DNA of 64,000 nucleotides from Nocardiopsis ganjiahuensis DSM 45031 (GCF_000341085.1 NZ_ANBA01000002.1:310001-374000); one strand, 5' to 3'; positions 17,294-26,001 are shown, counted from the first letter of the stretch. Numbers and translations are program-made. Notes: generated by a model from the letters alone, not told the origin.

Positions 17294-18838
17294 TCAGGGA
17301 ACCTCTCCTTCCTCGTGTTCCAGTGGCAGGCTGATCGCCACCTCCGTTCCCCCGGACTCCTTCGGCTTGATCGCCAGGGTTCCCCCGAGCTCACCCACGA
17401 TCAGGGTCCGCACGATCTGCAGACCCAGACTCGTGGTCCCCTCCAGGTCGAAGTCCTCGGGGAGTCCGCCGCCGTCGTCGGAGACGGCCAGTTCCAGACT
17501 GCTCGGCCCCGGGAAACCCGGCCCGGCGTCGAACCTGCGCACCTTCACCTCGATCAGCCCCGGCCCCTGCCCCAGACCGTGCTCCACCGCGTTCTGCACC
17601 AGTTCGGCCAGCACCATCGACAGCGGCGTGGCCACCAGGGCATTCAGCAGCCCGAAGTGCCCGTCGCGCCGCGGCACCACCACCTGGCCGGTGGAGGAGA
17701 CCTCCGCCGCCATCTGCATGACCCGGTCGGCGATGTCGTCGAAGTCCACGACCTCGTCCGGGGTGTGCGAGAGCATCTCGTGCACGATCGCGATCGAACC
17801 CACACGGCCCACCGCCTCGTCCAGCGCCGCCCGCGCCTCGGGGATGTCCAGCCGCCGGGACTGCAGCCGCAGCAGCGCCGCCACCGTCTGGAGGTTGTTC
17901 TTCACCCGGTGGTGGATCTCCCGGATGGTGGCGTCCTTGGTCATGAGCTCGCGCTCGCGCCGCCGGAGTTCGGTGACGTCGCGGACCATCACCAGCGCGC
18001 CGATCCGCACTCCGTCGATGACCAGAGGTATGGACCTCAGTTGGACGGTGACCCCGCGTGCCTCCACCTCGGCCTCCTGCGGGGCTCGGCCGCTCGCGGT
18101 GTAGGTGAGGTTCTCGTCCCGGGCCTCCCCCTGAACAGCCAGTTCCAACGTGGTCCGGTCCAGGCGCGCGCCGACCAGGTCGGCGGTCAGACCCAGGCGC
18201 CGGTAGGCGGAGAGGGCGTTGGGACTGGCGTAGACCACCTCACCGTTCTGGTCCAGTCTGAGCAGACCGTCGCCGACCCTCGGCGAGCGGACCATGAGCG
18301 GCCCCTGGTCGCTGAACGGGAAGGCCCCCTCGGCGATCATCTGGGCCAGGTCGCCCGCGCTCTGGAGGTAGGTGAGCTCCAGTCGGCTGGGGGTGCGCGC
18401 CGAGCTCAGGTTGGTGCTGCGCTGGATGACGGCGATGAGGTTGCCCTCGCGACGGACCGGGATGGTCTCCTCGCGCACCGGGACGCCGCCCGACCAGTCG
18501 GGGTCCCCGTCCCGGCAGATCCGCCCCTCGCTCCAGGCGCGGTCTATGAGTGCGCGGCGGCCGACCACCCTGGGGCCGGAACGGGACGTGACATCGGTCA
18601 TGTCGTCCCTGAGCACCGTCTCCACCAGGTCGTCCTGGAAGGCGGTCGGGCCGGTGGTGGGACGCATCTGCGCGACGGCGACCCAGCCGTCGTCATCGCG
18701 TAGACGCACCCACAGCACGAGATCCGCGAAGGACAGGTCGGCCAGGAGCTGCCAGTCGGAGACCAGGGAGTGGATCCACTCCAGGTCCGCCTGCTTGAGT
18801 GACGTGTGACGGCGAATGAGGTCGCTGAGGTGAGGCAC
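17294..18838 (-). CDS. pdtaS: PdtaS-like soluble sensor histidine kinase
   Basis: A 514-residue cytoplasmic kinase. It has an N-terminal GAF-type sensor (~1-165; VSDWQLLADLSFADLVLWV, PTTGPTAFQDDLVETVL) and a PAS domain (~195-300; GDGLLRLDQNGEVVYASPN). The HisKA_2 phosphoacceptor is DATIREIHHRVKNNLQTVAALL (~318-340), followed by a HATPase (VLAELVQNAVEHG, SDDGGGLPEDF, TSLGLQIVRTL). It matches M. tuberculosis PdtaS throughout, including the sites just named. Its partner would be an ANTAR-type regulator (PdtaR), not in this window. The GTG start gives an N-terminus (MPHLSDLIRRHT) like the mycobacterial one. It lies beside whiB1 as in mycobacteria. Confidence 0.93.
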   Translation of the reverse strand: MPHLSDLIRRHTSLKQADLEWIHSLVSDWQLLADLSFADLVLWVRLRDDDGWVAVAQMRPTTGPTAFQDDLVETVLRDDMTDVTSRSGPRVVGRRALIDRAWSEGRICRDGDPDWSGGVPVREETIPVRREGNLIAVIQRSTNLSSARTPSRLELTYLQSAGDLAQMIAEGAFPFSDQGPLMVRSPRVGDGLLRLDQNGEVVYASPNALSAYRRLGLTADLVGARLDRTTLELAVQGEARDENLTYTASGRAPQEAEVEARGVTVQLRSIPLVIDGVRIGALVMVRDVTELRRRERELMTKDATIREIHHRVKNNLQTVAALLRLQSRRLDIPEARAALDEAVGRVGSIAIVHEMLSHTPDEVVDFDDIADRVMQMAAEVSSTGQVVVPRRDGHFGLLNALVATPLSMVLAELVQNAVEHGLGQGPGLIEVKVRRFDAGPGFPGPSSLELAVSDDGGGLPEDFDLEGTTSLGLQIVRTLIVGELGGTLAIKPKESGGTEVAISLPLEHEEGEVP

Positions 18839-18889
18839 TCACAAATCATCCCATGAAGCCGTGCATACTCAAGAGACACGCACTCGACC

Positions 18890-18905
18890 AGTGGTCCACA
18901 CCAAT
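18890..18905 (+). promoter_or_regulatory. dre-like DasR operator
   Basis: AGTGGTCCACACCAAT matches the DasR response element (ACTGGTCTAGACCACT) at 12 of 16 positions, including both GGTC and ACC cores. It lies 78 bases before the dasR-like start, in the promoter region shared with the divergent kinase gene. It suggests autoregulation. Confidence 0.6.
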
Positions 18906-18982
18906 CGGCGCCCGACCGGCCGCTGAACCGGCCACTTCCGGGCGGGGTGTGGGACAGGCGCGGGACGCGGCGGAGGAGACTG

Positions 18983-19723
18983 ATGACTGGTCAGCGCACA
19001 CTGGACGGCAACCCACGGGTGCCGAAGTACTACCAGGTCAAGAAGCAGCTGCTGGAGCTGATCGAGGCGATGCCGGCCGGGAACCCGGTCCCGCCGGAGC
19101 GCGCTCTGGCCACCCAGTTCGGCACCTCGCGCACCACGGTGCGCCAGGCCCTGACCGAGATGGTCGTCGAGGGACGGCTGCTGCGCATCCAGGGCAAGGG
19201 CACGTTCGTGGCCAAGCCGAAGGTCGCGCAGATCCTCCAGCTGACCAGCTACACCCAGGAGATGCGGGCGCACGGCCTGCACCCGGCCACCCGCATCCTG
19301 GACGTCAGCTACATCAACGCCGACGACCAGCTCGCCGAGCTCCTGGCGATCCGCTCCGGCGGGCGCGTGCTGCGGATCGAGCGGCTCCGCCTGGCCAACG
19401 GCGAGCCCATGGCCGTCGAGACGGCCCACCTGGCCGCGCGACGCTTCCCCGGACTCCGGAGGCAGCTCGACCGCTACGCGTCGCTCTACGAGGCTCTGGC
19501 GAGCGCCTACGACGTCTCCCTGGCGGAGGCGGAGGCGTCCATCGAGACGGTCCTCGCGACCCCGAACGAGGCCCGGCTGCTCGGTGTGGACGTGGGCCTG
19601 CCCCTGGTCCTGCACTGCCAGCACAGCTTCGACGGCGACGGCCACCCCGTGGAGTGGGTGCGTTCGCTCTACCGCGGCGACCGTTACAAGTTCGTCACGA
19701 GGTTGCGCCCGCCCAGGGACTGA
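18983..19723 (+). CDS. dasR: DasR-like GntR/HutC family regulator
   Basis: A 246-residue transcription factor. It has an N-terminal GntR winged helix ([55 protein letters not shown]) and a C-terminal UTRA sensor domain ([19 protein letters not shown] to [20 protein letters not shown]). The match to Streptomyces DasR is close over the whole length. DasR represses amino-sugar uptake and nag genes and releases DNA on binding glucosamine-6-phosphate or related phosphosugars. ATG 18983 follows GGAGG with proper spacing. A dre-like site lies upstream; nagA lies ~25 kb away. The assignment as the true orthologue rather than a paralogue is likely but not proved. Confidence 0.88.
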   Translation: MTGQRTLDGNPRVPKYYQVKKQLLELIEAMPAGNPVPPERALATQFGTSRTTVRQALTEMVVEGRLLRIQGKGTFVAKPKVAQILQLTSYTQEMRAHGLHPATRILDVSYINADDQLAELLAIRSGGRVLRIERLRLANGEPMAVETAHLAARRFPGLRRQLDRYASLYEALASAYDVSLAEAEASIETVLATPNEARLLGVDVGLPLVLHCQHSFDGDGHPVEWVRSLYRGDRYKFVTRLRPPRD

Positions 19724-19820
19724 ACCCCGCCCTCCGAGGTCCAAGCGGGGTTCGTCGACCGGACTCCGCCGCCCGCCTCCCGCCCAGGCCGGCCCCCGCG
19801 GTGTGCTCGTACGCGTCCTC

Positions 19821-21155
19821 TCAGAGGCGTACGAGCACGCGGGCCAGGGCGTCGACCACGCGGGGGTCGTACTCACTGTCGGTGTCCATGCGCAGACGCT
19901 CCACCACGGCGGCCCGGCGCTCGGCGTCGCCGTTCTCTCCGACCAGGTCGTCGAAGGCGTTGGCGACCTTGATGATGCGGCTGCCCAGCGGGGGCACCCC
20001 CTCGTCGCCGTCCCCGGCCAGAGGCTCGCACTGGCGGCGGACCATCTCCGCGACGTTGTCCAGCACCCCGGTCTCCCGGATGATGGCCGAACCCAGTTCC
20101 GCTATCCGGCGCTGCTCCCTCGGTGAGGCCAGCACGGTCGCCCCGCCCGCGATGGGTTCGCGCAGGGAGAGCTGGCCGATGTCGTGCATCAGGGCCGCGT
20201 ACTCCAGTTCCAGCAGCTCCGCCTCGGCCAGCCCCAGTTCGCAGGCGATCCCGTGGGAGAGCTGGCTGACCCGGCGCGAGTGGCCGTTCTCCACGTAACC
20301 GCCCACCTCGGTGACGCGGGACAGCGCCCGCACCGTCTCCAGGTAGGTGCGGCGCACCTCGGCGTGCCTGCGGAAGGCCACCTGGGAGACCAGCAGCGGG
20401 GCCGTGAAGACCAGGAGGCCCACGAGGCCGGTCACCGTGCAGGCCAGCGCGATCAGCACACCGCTGGAGGCGATCGCGCCGCCCGTGGCGAGCTGTGCCC
20501 GGGCCTCGTCGGGCACGGCCACCCGGAGCCGGGTCCGCAGGCGCTCGGCGCGGAGCACGGCGGAGAGCCCGACGTCCAGCACCCAGGCCAGCGCGACCAG
20601 CCCCGTCATGATCAGGGCGACGACGATCGAGGGGCCGCTCAGGGCCATCGCCTCCACCAGCGGGCGGAAGGCCGCGGCGAGCAGGAGCGCGGTGAGCACC
20701 CTGCGCGCGACGTCCTCCAGCCGGGGGGAGTTCCCCACCGCCACGTGCGGCAGCTCGCCCAGCGCCACGCCCAGGGCGACCACCGACACCACCTGCCAGG
20801 CCGTGTGGTGGCTGGGGTCACCGCCCAGGCTGAGCAGGAACGCGTAGGCGATCGCTCCGGCCAGGGCGATCGGCGCGGACTCCCGGTGGCCGGGCAGCGT
20901 GATCCGGGCCAGCTCTCCCCCGGCGATGACCAGGCAGAAGGCCAGCGCCACGTAGGGCTGCTCGAACCCGGCCGCGGCCGTGAACACCAGCGCCGCCAGG
21001 GACGCGGCGCCCACTCCGCCGACCAGCAGGGCGCGGAAGGGCCGTGCGGTGCGCCAGAGCGGGCCCCGGGAGCGCTGGTGGCCGAGCGCCCCGCCCTCCG
21101 GTCCGCCGGGTTCGGGACGGGGGCGGCTCGCCTCGTCCGGCTGCTTCTGCGTCAT
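19821..21155 (-). CDS. Membrane HD-domain protein with degenerate GYP motif
   Basis: A ~444-residue protein with about eight hydrophobic segments (~40-265) followed by an HD domain (~280-440). It keeps His-Asp in ALMHDIGQLSL, but the usual HD..GK lysine is Gln. The HHExxDGxGYP box is replaced by RRQCEPLAGDGDEG, so phosphodiesterase activity is doubtful. RIIKVANAFDDLV is the later conserved helix. It is coupled to the intact HD-GYP gene: the ATG at 21155 overlaps the upstream TGA by one base, and a GTG at 21158 is an alternative start. It is probably a partner or sensory subunit of its neighbour; that is inference. Confidence 0.82.
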   Translation of the reverse strand: MTQKQPDEASRPRPEPGGPEGGALGHQRSRGPLWRTARPFRALLVGGVGAASLAALVFTAAAGFEQPYVALAFCLVIAGGELARITLPGHRESAPIALAGAIAYAFLLSLGGDPSHHTAWQVVSVVALGVALGELPHVAVGNSPRLEDVARRVLTALLLAAAFRPLVEAMALSGPSIVVALIMTGLVALAWVLDVGLSAVLRAERLRTRLRVAVPDEARAQLATGGAIASSGVLIALACTVTGLVGLLVFTAPLLVSQVAFRRHAEVRRTYLETVRALSRVTEVGGYVENGHSRRVSQLSHGIACELGLAEAELLELEYAALMHDIGQLSLREPIAGGATVLASPREQRRIAELGSAIIRETGVLDNVAEMVRRQCEPLAGDGDEGVPPLGSRIIKVANAFDDLVGENGDAERRAAVVERLRMDTDSEYDPRVVDALARVLVRL

Positions 21156-22567
21156 CACCGGTCCTGACCACCCGTCACCACTCCGGCCGACGTGGACTCC
21201 GCCACCGGTGCCGCCTTCTCCCCGTCCGGGGAGTCCGGTGCCGACGCGTCAGGACAGTCGGGGTCCGGACGCTCGGTGGCACAGTAACGGCCCCCGGGCG
21301 GCTCCGCGATGTCCGGGGTCTGCCATCCCTCGCGGGAGACGGCCCGGACGAGCGCCTCGACCATCCGCGGGTCGAACTGGCTCCCCGCGCAGCGCCGCAG
21401 TTCGGCGATGGCGTCCTCGACCGACCAGGCCTTGCGGTAGGACCGCGTGGAGGTCAGGCAGTCGAAGACGTCGGCCACGCTGATGATGCGGGCGGACTCC
21501 GGGATCTCCATCCCGACCAGGCCCATCGGGTACCCGCGGCCGTCCAGGCGTTCGTGGTGGTGCCGGATGCCGTCGAGGGCCTCGTCGAGGAAGCTGATCT
21601 CGCGGACGATCTCGTACCCGCGCGTGGGGTGCAGCTTGATCGCCGCGTACTCGTCGTCGGTGAGCTTGCCGTTCTTCTGCAGCACCTTGGTGGGCACACC
21701 GAGCTTGCCGATGTCGTGCAGCATCCCCGCGTACCGGATCTTCTGCACCCGTTCGGCGGGCATGCCCAGTTCGGCGGCGATCATCGCCGAGCCCTCGGCC
21801 ACCCGCATGCAGTGGCCGCGGGTGTAGTAGTCCTTGGTCTCCACCGCCTGGCACAGGGTGGCCAGGGTGGCCTCGTGCGCCCGGGCCTCGGCGGTCTGCT
21901 GGCCGAAGACCCATCGGGCGATGAACAGCGGCAGCAGCACCAGGAGCGGGGCGATGATCCCCACCGCGCCCCAGATCGCCGCGATGGCCAGGCCGAGCAT
22001 CTGGTACCCGACGGAGGCGATCTCCAGGGCGACCAGCGGCCGCCAGCGCAGGGGCCCCGATCCGGCGGGCCGGGCGACGCCCAGGCACCACATGAGGACG
22101 CCGATGAGCGCCGAGTTGAGCAGCGTGTGTGTCAGGACCGCTGCGACGTACGGAAGGACGATGCCGGGGAAGTCGGACTGCCCCGGCACTCCGACAGTGC
22201 CGCCGAGTAGAAGGTAGACGTGTCCGGCCGCGTAGGCCGCCAGTGCGAACTGTGCTCCGTTGAACGCCCGTTTGACCAGGCCCTGTCGGCGAATCGCCAG
22301 ACAGGAGGCGAAACCGACCACCGCCGCCCCGGCCGGTCCGACCAGGACGACGGCGGCCAGAGCCACAGCCGAGCTCGGTGAGATGCCGGCTTCCTTGACG
22401 TCGACGACGACGTGAGTGCTTATCGACTCCGCCACGACGAAGAGGACAGCGATGAGCACCAGGGTCCCCAGATCGATACCTGTGTAAGGACCGATGAGCA
22501 CGATGGCGACTGCACTGACAACGATGATTCCGACGTAGACACGCGCGCCCCCAGGAAGAGCCCGCAC
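21155..22567 (-). CDS. Membrane HD-GYP domain protein (candidate cyclic-di-GMP phosphodiesterase)
   Basis: A 470-residue protein. It has ~7-8 membrane segments (~8-235, 5TM-5TMR-like), then a complete HD-GYP domain. Seen: TKDYYTRGHCMRVAEGSAMIA, GMLHDIGKLGVP, LHPTRGYEIV, HHHERLDGRGYPMGL, PESARIISVADVFDCLTSTRSYR. HD-GYP proteins hydrolyse cyclic di-GMP or act as HD phosphohydrolases. The C-terminal ~60 residues are acidic and Pro-rich. A GTG start is used with a weak ribosome-binding site. The long upstream region carries a BldD-like box and an AT-rich palindrome, fitting cyclic-di-GMP-linked control. First gene of a coupled pair. Confidence 0.9.
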   Translation of the reverse strand: MRALPGGARVYVGIIVVSAVAIVLIGPYTGIDLGTLVLIAVLFVVAESISTHVVVDVKEAGISPSSAVALAAVVLVGPAGAAVVGFASCLAIRRQGLVKRAFNGAQFALAAYAAGHVYLLLGGTVGVPGQSDFPGIVLPYVAAVLTHTLLNSALIGVLMWCLGVARPAGSGPLRWRPLVALEIASVGYQMLGLAIAAIWGAVGIIAPLLVLLPLFIARWVFGQQTAEARAHEATLATLCQAVETKDYYTRGHCMRVAEGSAMIAAELGMPAERVQKIRYAGMLHDIGKLGVPTKVLQKNGKLTDDEYAAIKLHPTRGYEIVREISFLDEALDGIRHHHERLDGRGYPMGLVGMEIPESARIISVADVFDCLTSTRSYRKAWSVEDAIAELRRCAGSQFDPRMVEALVRAVSREGWQTPDIAEPPGGRYCATERPDPDCPDASAPDSPDGEKAAPVAESTSAGVVTGGQDR

Positions 22568-22623
22568 CCCCGTTCACCCCCCGCCGACGACGACCGGACT
22601 GTCATGGTTTCACCGGTTCTGTT

Positions 22624-22701
22624 CTACCACCAGGACCATCCGGTAAAAGTGGAAGCCACCAAAACAGCGGCCATCATGGCGCTGAACATGCTGACGAACA
22701 T
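22624..22701 (-). CDS. Possible 25-residue hydrophobic peptide
   Basis: A short frame beginning MFVSMFSAMMAAVL and ending in GWSWW, preceded by AAGGGGGC nine bases before the ATG. It would form a single membrane helix. It lies between the palindrome/BldD-like box and the HD-GYP start on the same strand, so it could be a leader or small membrane partner. Only the start context and hydrophobicity support it, and chance is a real alternative. Confidence 0.3.
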   Translation of the reverse strand: MFVSMFSAMMAAVLVASTFTGWSWW

Positions 22702-22874
22702 CGTTGCCCCCTTCTTCCGGCACGGCGGCCCCTCATCCCCCGAGCACGCCGCGCAAATTACCCCATTCGTTGGATAAGGCGTCCAGTTTAACGGGCCACA
22801 ACACCTTCCTGATTACCCCCAACCCGAACCGGGGGCACTCCGGACACCAACTGGGGCGTCAAGTTCCGAAACGT

Positions 22875-22901
22875 GGAATTACTAATTCAATTAGCAATTC
22901 C
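22875..22901. promoter_or_regulatory. 27-base AT-rich palindrome
   Basis: GGAATT-a-CTAATT-c-AATTAG-c-AATTCC: 12 of 13 arm positions are symmetric about base 22888. In a genome of this GC content such a dyad is unlikely by chance and is probably an operator for an unidentified regulator. Confidence 0.55.
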
Positions 22902-22907
22902 GGGAGA

Positions 22908-22920
22908 CTACACAGAGTAA
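22908..22920 (-). promoter_or_regulatory. BldD-like binding box
   Basis: The 13-base CTACACAGAGTAA fits the BldD consensus TNACNCWGNGTNA with a single mismatch at the outer T. It lies six bases from the palindrome and ~340 bases upstream of the HD-GYP gene. Confidence 0.45.
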
Positions 22921-23244
22921 CGCTAGGCGCCAGTGGCGCCTTCGGCAATCACCTTCGACTCGGGCGATCCCACAACCATCACCGACAGAGCTCATCAGCA
23001 ACGACTACTCAACGTGATCGAGCGAAACAGGCCACCAAGAACCCGAGGAAATTCATTCCGAGTCGGTCACGACCGAAAACAGATTCGGCGCATCGGGCGT
23101 GTCGATCCCCCAGGAACCACCCACCAGGCACCCCAGTGACCAAAACCCCCGGGCAGAGAGGGAGACATCGCTCATTTTCTACAAAAGCACACAAAGGGAC
23201 CAAAACTTCAACAGATCAGAAGATCAATATCTGAACACACAAAA

Positions 23245-23276
23245 GTGGCGAAGGTTGGAATTCCAACCTTCGCCAC
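23245..23276 (-). terminator. Terminator of sigR-rsrA
   Basis: A perfect 32-base palindrome (16-base arms 23245-23260 and 23261-23276) followed on the minus strand by TTTTG, 41 bases after rsrA. Classical intrinsic terminator. Confidence 0.9.
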
Positions 23277-23316
23277 CCTGTCTCGGCCGACCCGGCCGCC
23301 GGCCCTCGGACCACCC

Positions 23317-23628
23317 TCAGGCGGGCGCCCCGGGGGACTCGGCCCGGGCCTCACGGGCCAACTGCTCGTTGCGCGCCTCGGCCAGCCGCCCGAGCACCTT
23401 GTCGCGCAGGTCCAGGGGGACCGGGTCGCAACCGCAGTGCTTGGCGACGAGTTTCTTCACGGCCTCCTCGAGACCGTACTCGTCCAGGCACGGGCTGCAC
23501 CCGTTCAGATGTGACTTGACCTCGGCGCAGTTGCTCTCCTCGAGCTCACCGTCGAGGTAGGTGTAGAGCTTGTCGAGCACCTCGCTGCACGGGGTGCCCG
23601 TCTCCGACTTCTCCTGGCCGCCGCTCAT
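23317..23628 (-). CDS. rsrA: RsrA-type zinc anti-sigma factor
   Basis: A 103-residue zinc-binding, thiol-sensitive anti-sigma factor that sequesters SigR. The ZAS motif is H40-x3-C44-x2-C47. The extra zinc/disulfide cysteine is C14, with further cysteines C34, C65 and C67. In the reduced state it binds SigR; oxidation forms a disulfide and frees it. The ATG overlaps the sigR stop by four bases (ATGA). The Ala/Glu-rich C-terminal tail is variable in the family. A strong terminator follows. Confidence 0.93.
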   Translation of the reverse strand: MSGGQEKSETGTPCSEVLDKLYTYLDGELEESNCAEVKSHLNGCSPCLDEYGLEEAVKKLVAKHCGCDPVPLDLRDKVLGRLAEARNEQLAREARAESPGAPA

Positions 23629-24338
23629 TGCCGATCTCCTCGATCCGACCCACTCACCTGTCCCCGACCTCCGGCTGCCGACCCCGAGGTGACGGCCTCG
23701 GCTCCAGCACCCCTCCCCGTGGGGAGGAAGCCGCGGTCGACCGCGTACTCCTCGAGGTGGGAGCGCAGCTGGCGCCGCCCTCTGTGGAGGCGGGACATGA
23801 CCGTTCCGATCGGGGTGCCCATGATCTCGGCGACCTCCTTGTACGCGAAGCCCTCGACGTCAGCGAGGTACACCGCGATCCGGAAGTCCTCCGGCAACTC
23901 CTGCAGGGCGCGCTTGACGTCACTGTCGGGGAGGTGTTCGAGCGCCTCCGCCTCGGCGGACTTCAGCCCGGCCGCGGTGTGCGAGGCGGCCTGTGCCAGC
24001 TGCCAGTCCTCGACGTCCTCGGTTCCGGCCTGCTTCGGCTCCCGCTGCTTCTTGCGGTAGGAGTTGATGAAGGTGTTCGTGAGGATGCGGTACAGCCACG
24101 CCTTCAGGTTGGTCCCCGCCTTGAACTGGTGGAAGGAACCGAACGCCTTGGCGAAGGTCTCCTGCACCAGATCCTCGGCATCCGCGGGGTTGCGGGTCAT
24201 GCGCAGCGCCGCCGAGTAGAGCTGGTCGAGAAAGGGAAGCACGTCCCTCTCGAAGCGCTCGTCCCGTTCCTCGGCTGTCTCCTGGCTCTGGTCCAAGCCC
24301 TTCGGCCTCCTCGCGCTGGTCCCTGGTGGGGCGTCCAT
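23625..24338 (-). CDS. sigR: SigR/SigH-type ECF sigma factor (thiol-oxidative stress)
   Basis: A 237-residue group-4 sigma factor. Region 2: [27 protein letters not shown] and [23 protein letters not shown]. Region 4: [45 protein letters not shown]. It drives the disulfide-stress regulon (thioredoxin, mycothiol genes). ATG 24338 gives a start like S. coelicolor SigR. The frame stays open upstream to another ATG at 24437 (33 codons earlier), which could make a longer isoform as known for SigR'. Upstream on this strand GGAAAC, 18 bases, CGTCGA (24376-24405) is a weak SigR-type promoter. rsrA is coupled downstream. Confidence 0.93.
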   Translation of the reverse strand: MDAPPGTSARRPKGLDQSQETAEERDERFERDVLPFLDQLYSAALRMTRNPADAEDLVQETFAKAFGSFHQFKAGTNLKAWLYRILTNTFINSYRKKQREPKQAGTEDVEDWQLAQAASHTAAGLKSAEAEALEHLPDSDVKRALQELPEDFRIAVYLADVEGFAYKEVAEIMGTPIGTVMSRLHRGRRQLRSHLEEYAVDRGFLPTGRGAGAEAVTSGSAAGGRGQVSGSDRGDRQ

Positions 24339-24662
24339 ATCCCAACGATACGGTCCCACACCCCGGACCTGCGCGTCGACGCCGCGTGGCGCCGACACCG
24401 TTTCCGCGCGCTCGAGGCACGCACCAGCGGTCGGCATGCTCAGAACCCAGCCCCTTCCCTGCTTCCGTGTGTCGCGAACACCTTCCGGGCACCTGGTCCC
24501 CGGGCGGTGCTGGTGACAACAACGTCCCCGGCGAGCTGATTCCGCCCGTGGCGCAGGACCGAGGTCCTCTCCCGGCCGAACTTTGTCGTTTGCCTCCGTC
24601 GGTGGAGGTGAGGCATGGCAGAGTGCGGGTAGGACCCTTTGAAGGATGGGAGAGGAGTGCAC
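24339..24662. other. Divergent region between sigR and a methyltransferase gene
   Basis: A 324-base gap. Its sigR-proximal part is the open in-frame 5' extension of sigR (24339-24437) and a weak SigR-like promoter. The other side holds TAGGAC (24630-24635) as a possible -10 for the methyltransferase gene. No separate gene is seen. Confidence 0.4.
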
Positions 24663-25478
24663 GTGCGACCGTCCCCGACTCCGGCCTCCGACCGCCCCCG
24701 ATCGCCTGCGGCTCAGTTCGCCACCACTGACCGCCTCTCGGACTACTGGCGGTTCTACTGGGCGGTCGCGGAAGCGCAGATCACCCGCTGGCTTCCGGAA
24801 ACGCCTTCCCGGCTGCTCGACCTGTCCAGCCCCGACTTCCACGGCACCCCGCGTGCCGTGGCCGAGGGACACGACGTCGTCACCCTGCTGCCTTCGGCGG
24901 ACCTGGCCATGCGCCGGCCGCTCACCCTGGTGAACGGCCGCGCCGTGGTTCCGCGCCCCGCCCGCCGGGGGCGGCTCCGGCACGTGGTCGGCGACTCCGC
25001 CTTCCTGCGCGCCTTCACCCCCGAGTCCTTCGACGGCGTGATCGCCGACAACAGGGTCTTCTCCCGGCACCTGGCCACCGAGTCCTCGATGTCCGAGGTC
25101 GCGAGGGTCCTGCGCCCGGGCGGCCGGGTCCTGGTCTGCGTGGACTCGGTGGTACTGGGCATGGCGCTGCTGGCCGAACAGGACTACTGGCCCGAGCTGA
25201 GCCACGCGCCCAGCGCGGACGTCCTCCTGGTCCCCTGGCCGGACGGCTCGATCACCCGCTGCTTCACCGCGGAACAGCTGACCGAGATGGTCACCGAGAC
25301 CGGGCTCGAACTGGAGTGGATCAAGCCGCGCACGGTGTTGTCGGCCTCCACCGTGGAGATGATGCTGGACCGCGACCCCCGTTCGATGGCGCGGCTGGTG
25401 GAGATGGAGCTGCACGCGGCCGACTCCGACGACTACGTCGGCGTGCACCTGGTCGCCAGCGCCCGCAAACCGGGCTGA
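24663..25478 (+). CDS. SAM-dependent methyltransferase-like protein
   Basis: A 271-residue protein with a Rossmann-type methyltransferase fold: [38 protein letters not shown] (degenerate motif I, without the usual GxGxG), [14 protein letters not shown], and [20 protein letters not shown] (motif III). The N-terminal ~30 residues are Pro/Ser-rich. GTG 24663 is five bases after GGGAGAGGAG and is preferred over GTG 24657. Divergent from sigR, an arrangement seen in related actinomycetes. Substrate is unknown and the altered SAM loop may reduce activity. Confidence 0.75.
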   Translation: MRPSPTPASDRPRSPAAQFATTDRLSDYWRFYWAVAEAQITRWLPETPSRLLDLSSPDFHGTPRAVAEGHDVVTLLPSADLAMRRPLTLVNGRAVVPRPARRGRLRHVVGDSAFLRAFTPESFDGVIADNRVFSRHLATESSMSEVARVLRPGGRVLVCVDSVVLGMALLAEQDYWPELSHAPSADVLLVPWPDGSITRCFTAEQLTEMVTETGLELEWIKPRTVLSASTVEMMLDRDPRSMARLVEMELHAADSDDYVGVHLVASARKPG

Positions 25479-25552
25479 GGCCCCGCCCGGGGCCCGCCGG
25501 GGGCCGGGCGTAGGGTCGGAGCGAGGTGCCCCCTGCCGGACGGAGTCCGATC

Positions 25553-25960
25553 GTGCGTTCCCTGCGGTACCTGCAGTCGTCGCTCCTGCTGCTCGCGCTG
25601 TTCGCGGTCGCTGTGGGATTCATGGACGTCCTCTTCAGCACCGCTCCCCTGCCCGGGGAGACCGGGGTGGCCCCCACGGTGGACAGCAACTACCGCTTCT
25701 TCGCCGCGATCTTCGTGGCCGTGGGCCTGCTGCTGCTCTGGGTCTCGCTCGACCCGCTGGAGCACACGCGCGGCCTGGCCCTGTGGTGGGTCTCCGGAGC
25801 GGTCTTCCTCGGCGGGCTGGCCCGGATCGTGTCCCTGGGCGTGGCCGGGCCCCCGGCCCCGTTCGTCTACGCCCTGCTCGCGGTCGAGCTGGTCGTCCCG
25901 CCCGTCCTGGTCCTCTGGCACCGCGCCCTGACCCGCGCCTCGGACACGGCCGCGCCCTAG
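25553..25960 (+). CDS. DUF4345 family membrane protein
   Basis: A 135-residue protein with four membrane helices: [56 protein letters not shown] and [18 protein letters not shown]. The conserved [11 protein letters not shown] and [10 protein letters not shown] motifs identify DUF4345. Function is unknown. GTG 25553 is preferred because it places the first helix near the N-terminus with GGACGGAG upstream; GTG 25526 is an alternative. Convergent with thiC. Confidence 0.8.
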   Translation: MRSLRYLQSSLLLLALFAVAVGFMDVLFSTAPLPGETGVAPTVDSNYRFFAAIFVAVGLLLLWVSLDPLEHTRGLALWWVSGAVFLGGLARIVSLGVAGPPAPFVYALLAVELVVPPVLVLWHRALTRASDTAAP

Positions 25961-26001
25961 CTCCGGACTGCCGACAGGGGGTCGTCGGCCCGGCACGGGA
26001 C

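Larger units (their letters stand above)
22702..23316. other. Long AT-richer intergenic region upstream of the HD-GYP pair
   Basis: About 600 bases with clearly lower GC than the surroundings. It contains a 27-base palindrome, a BldD-like box, a short perfect inverted repeat AGGCGCC-agt-GGCGCCT (22925-22941), and at its far end the rsrA terminator. No convincing gene is seen on either strand. Confidence 0.6.

Noticed and set aside
22704-23234. Plus-strand frame in the AT-richer gap upstream of the HD-GYP gene
   Set aside because: Its composition (Pro/Thr/Ser/Asn) and lack of a start signal suggest non-coding DNA, and it crosses the palindrome and BldD-like box.
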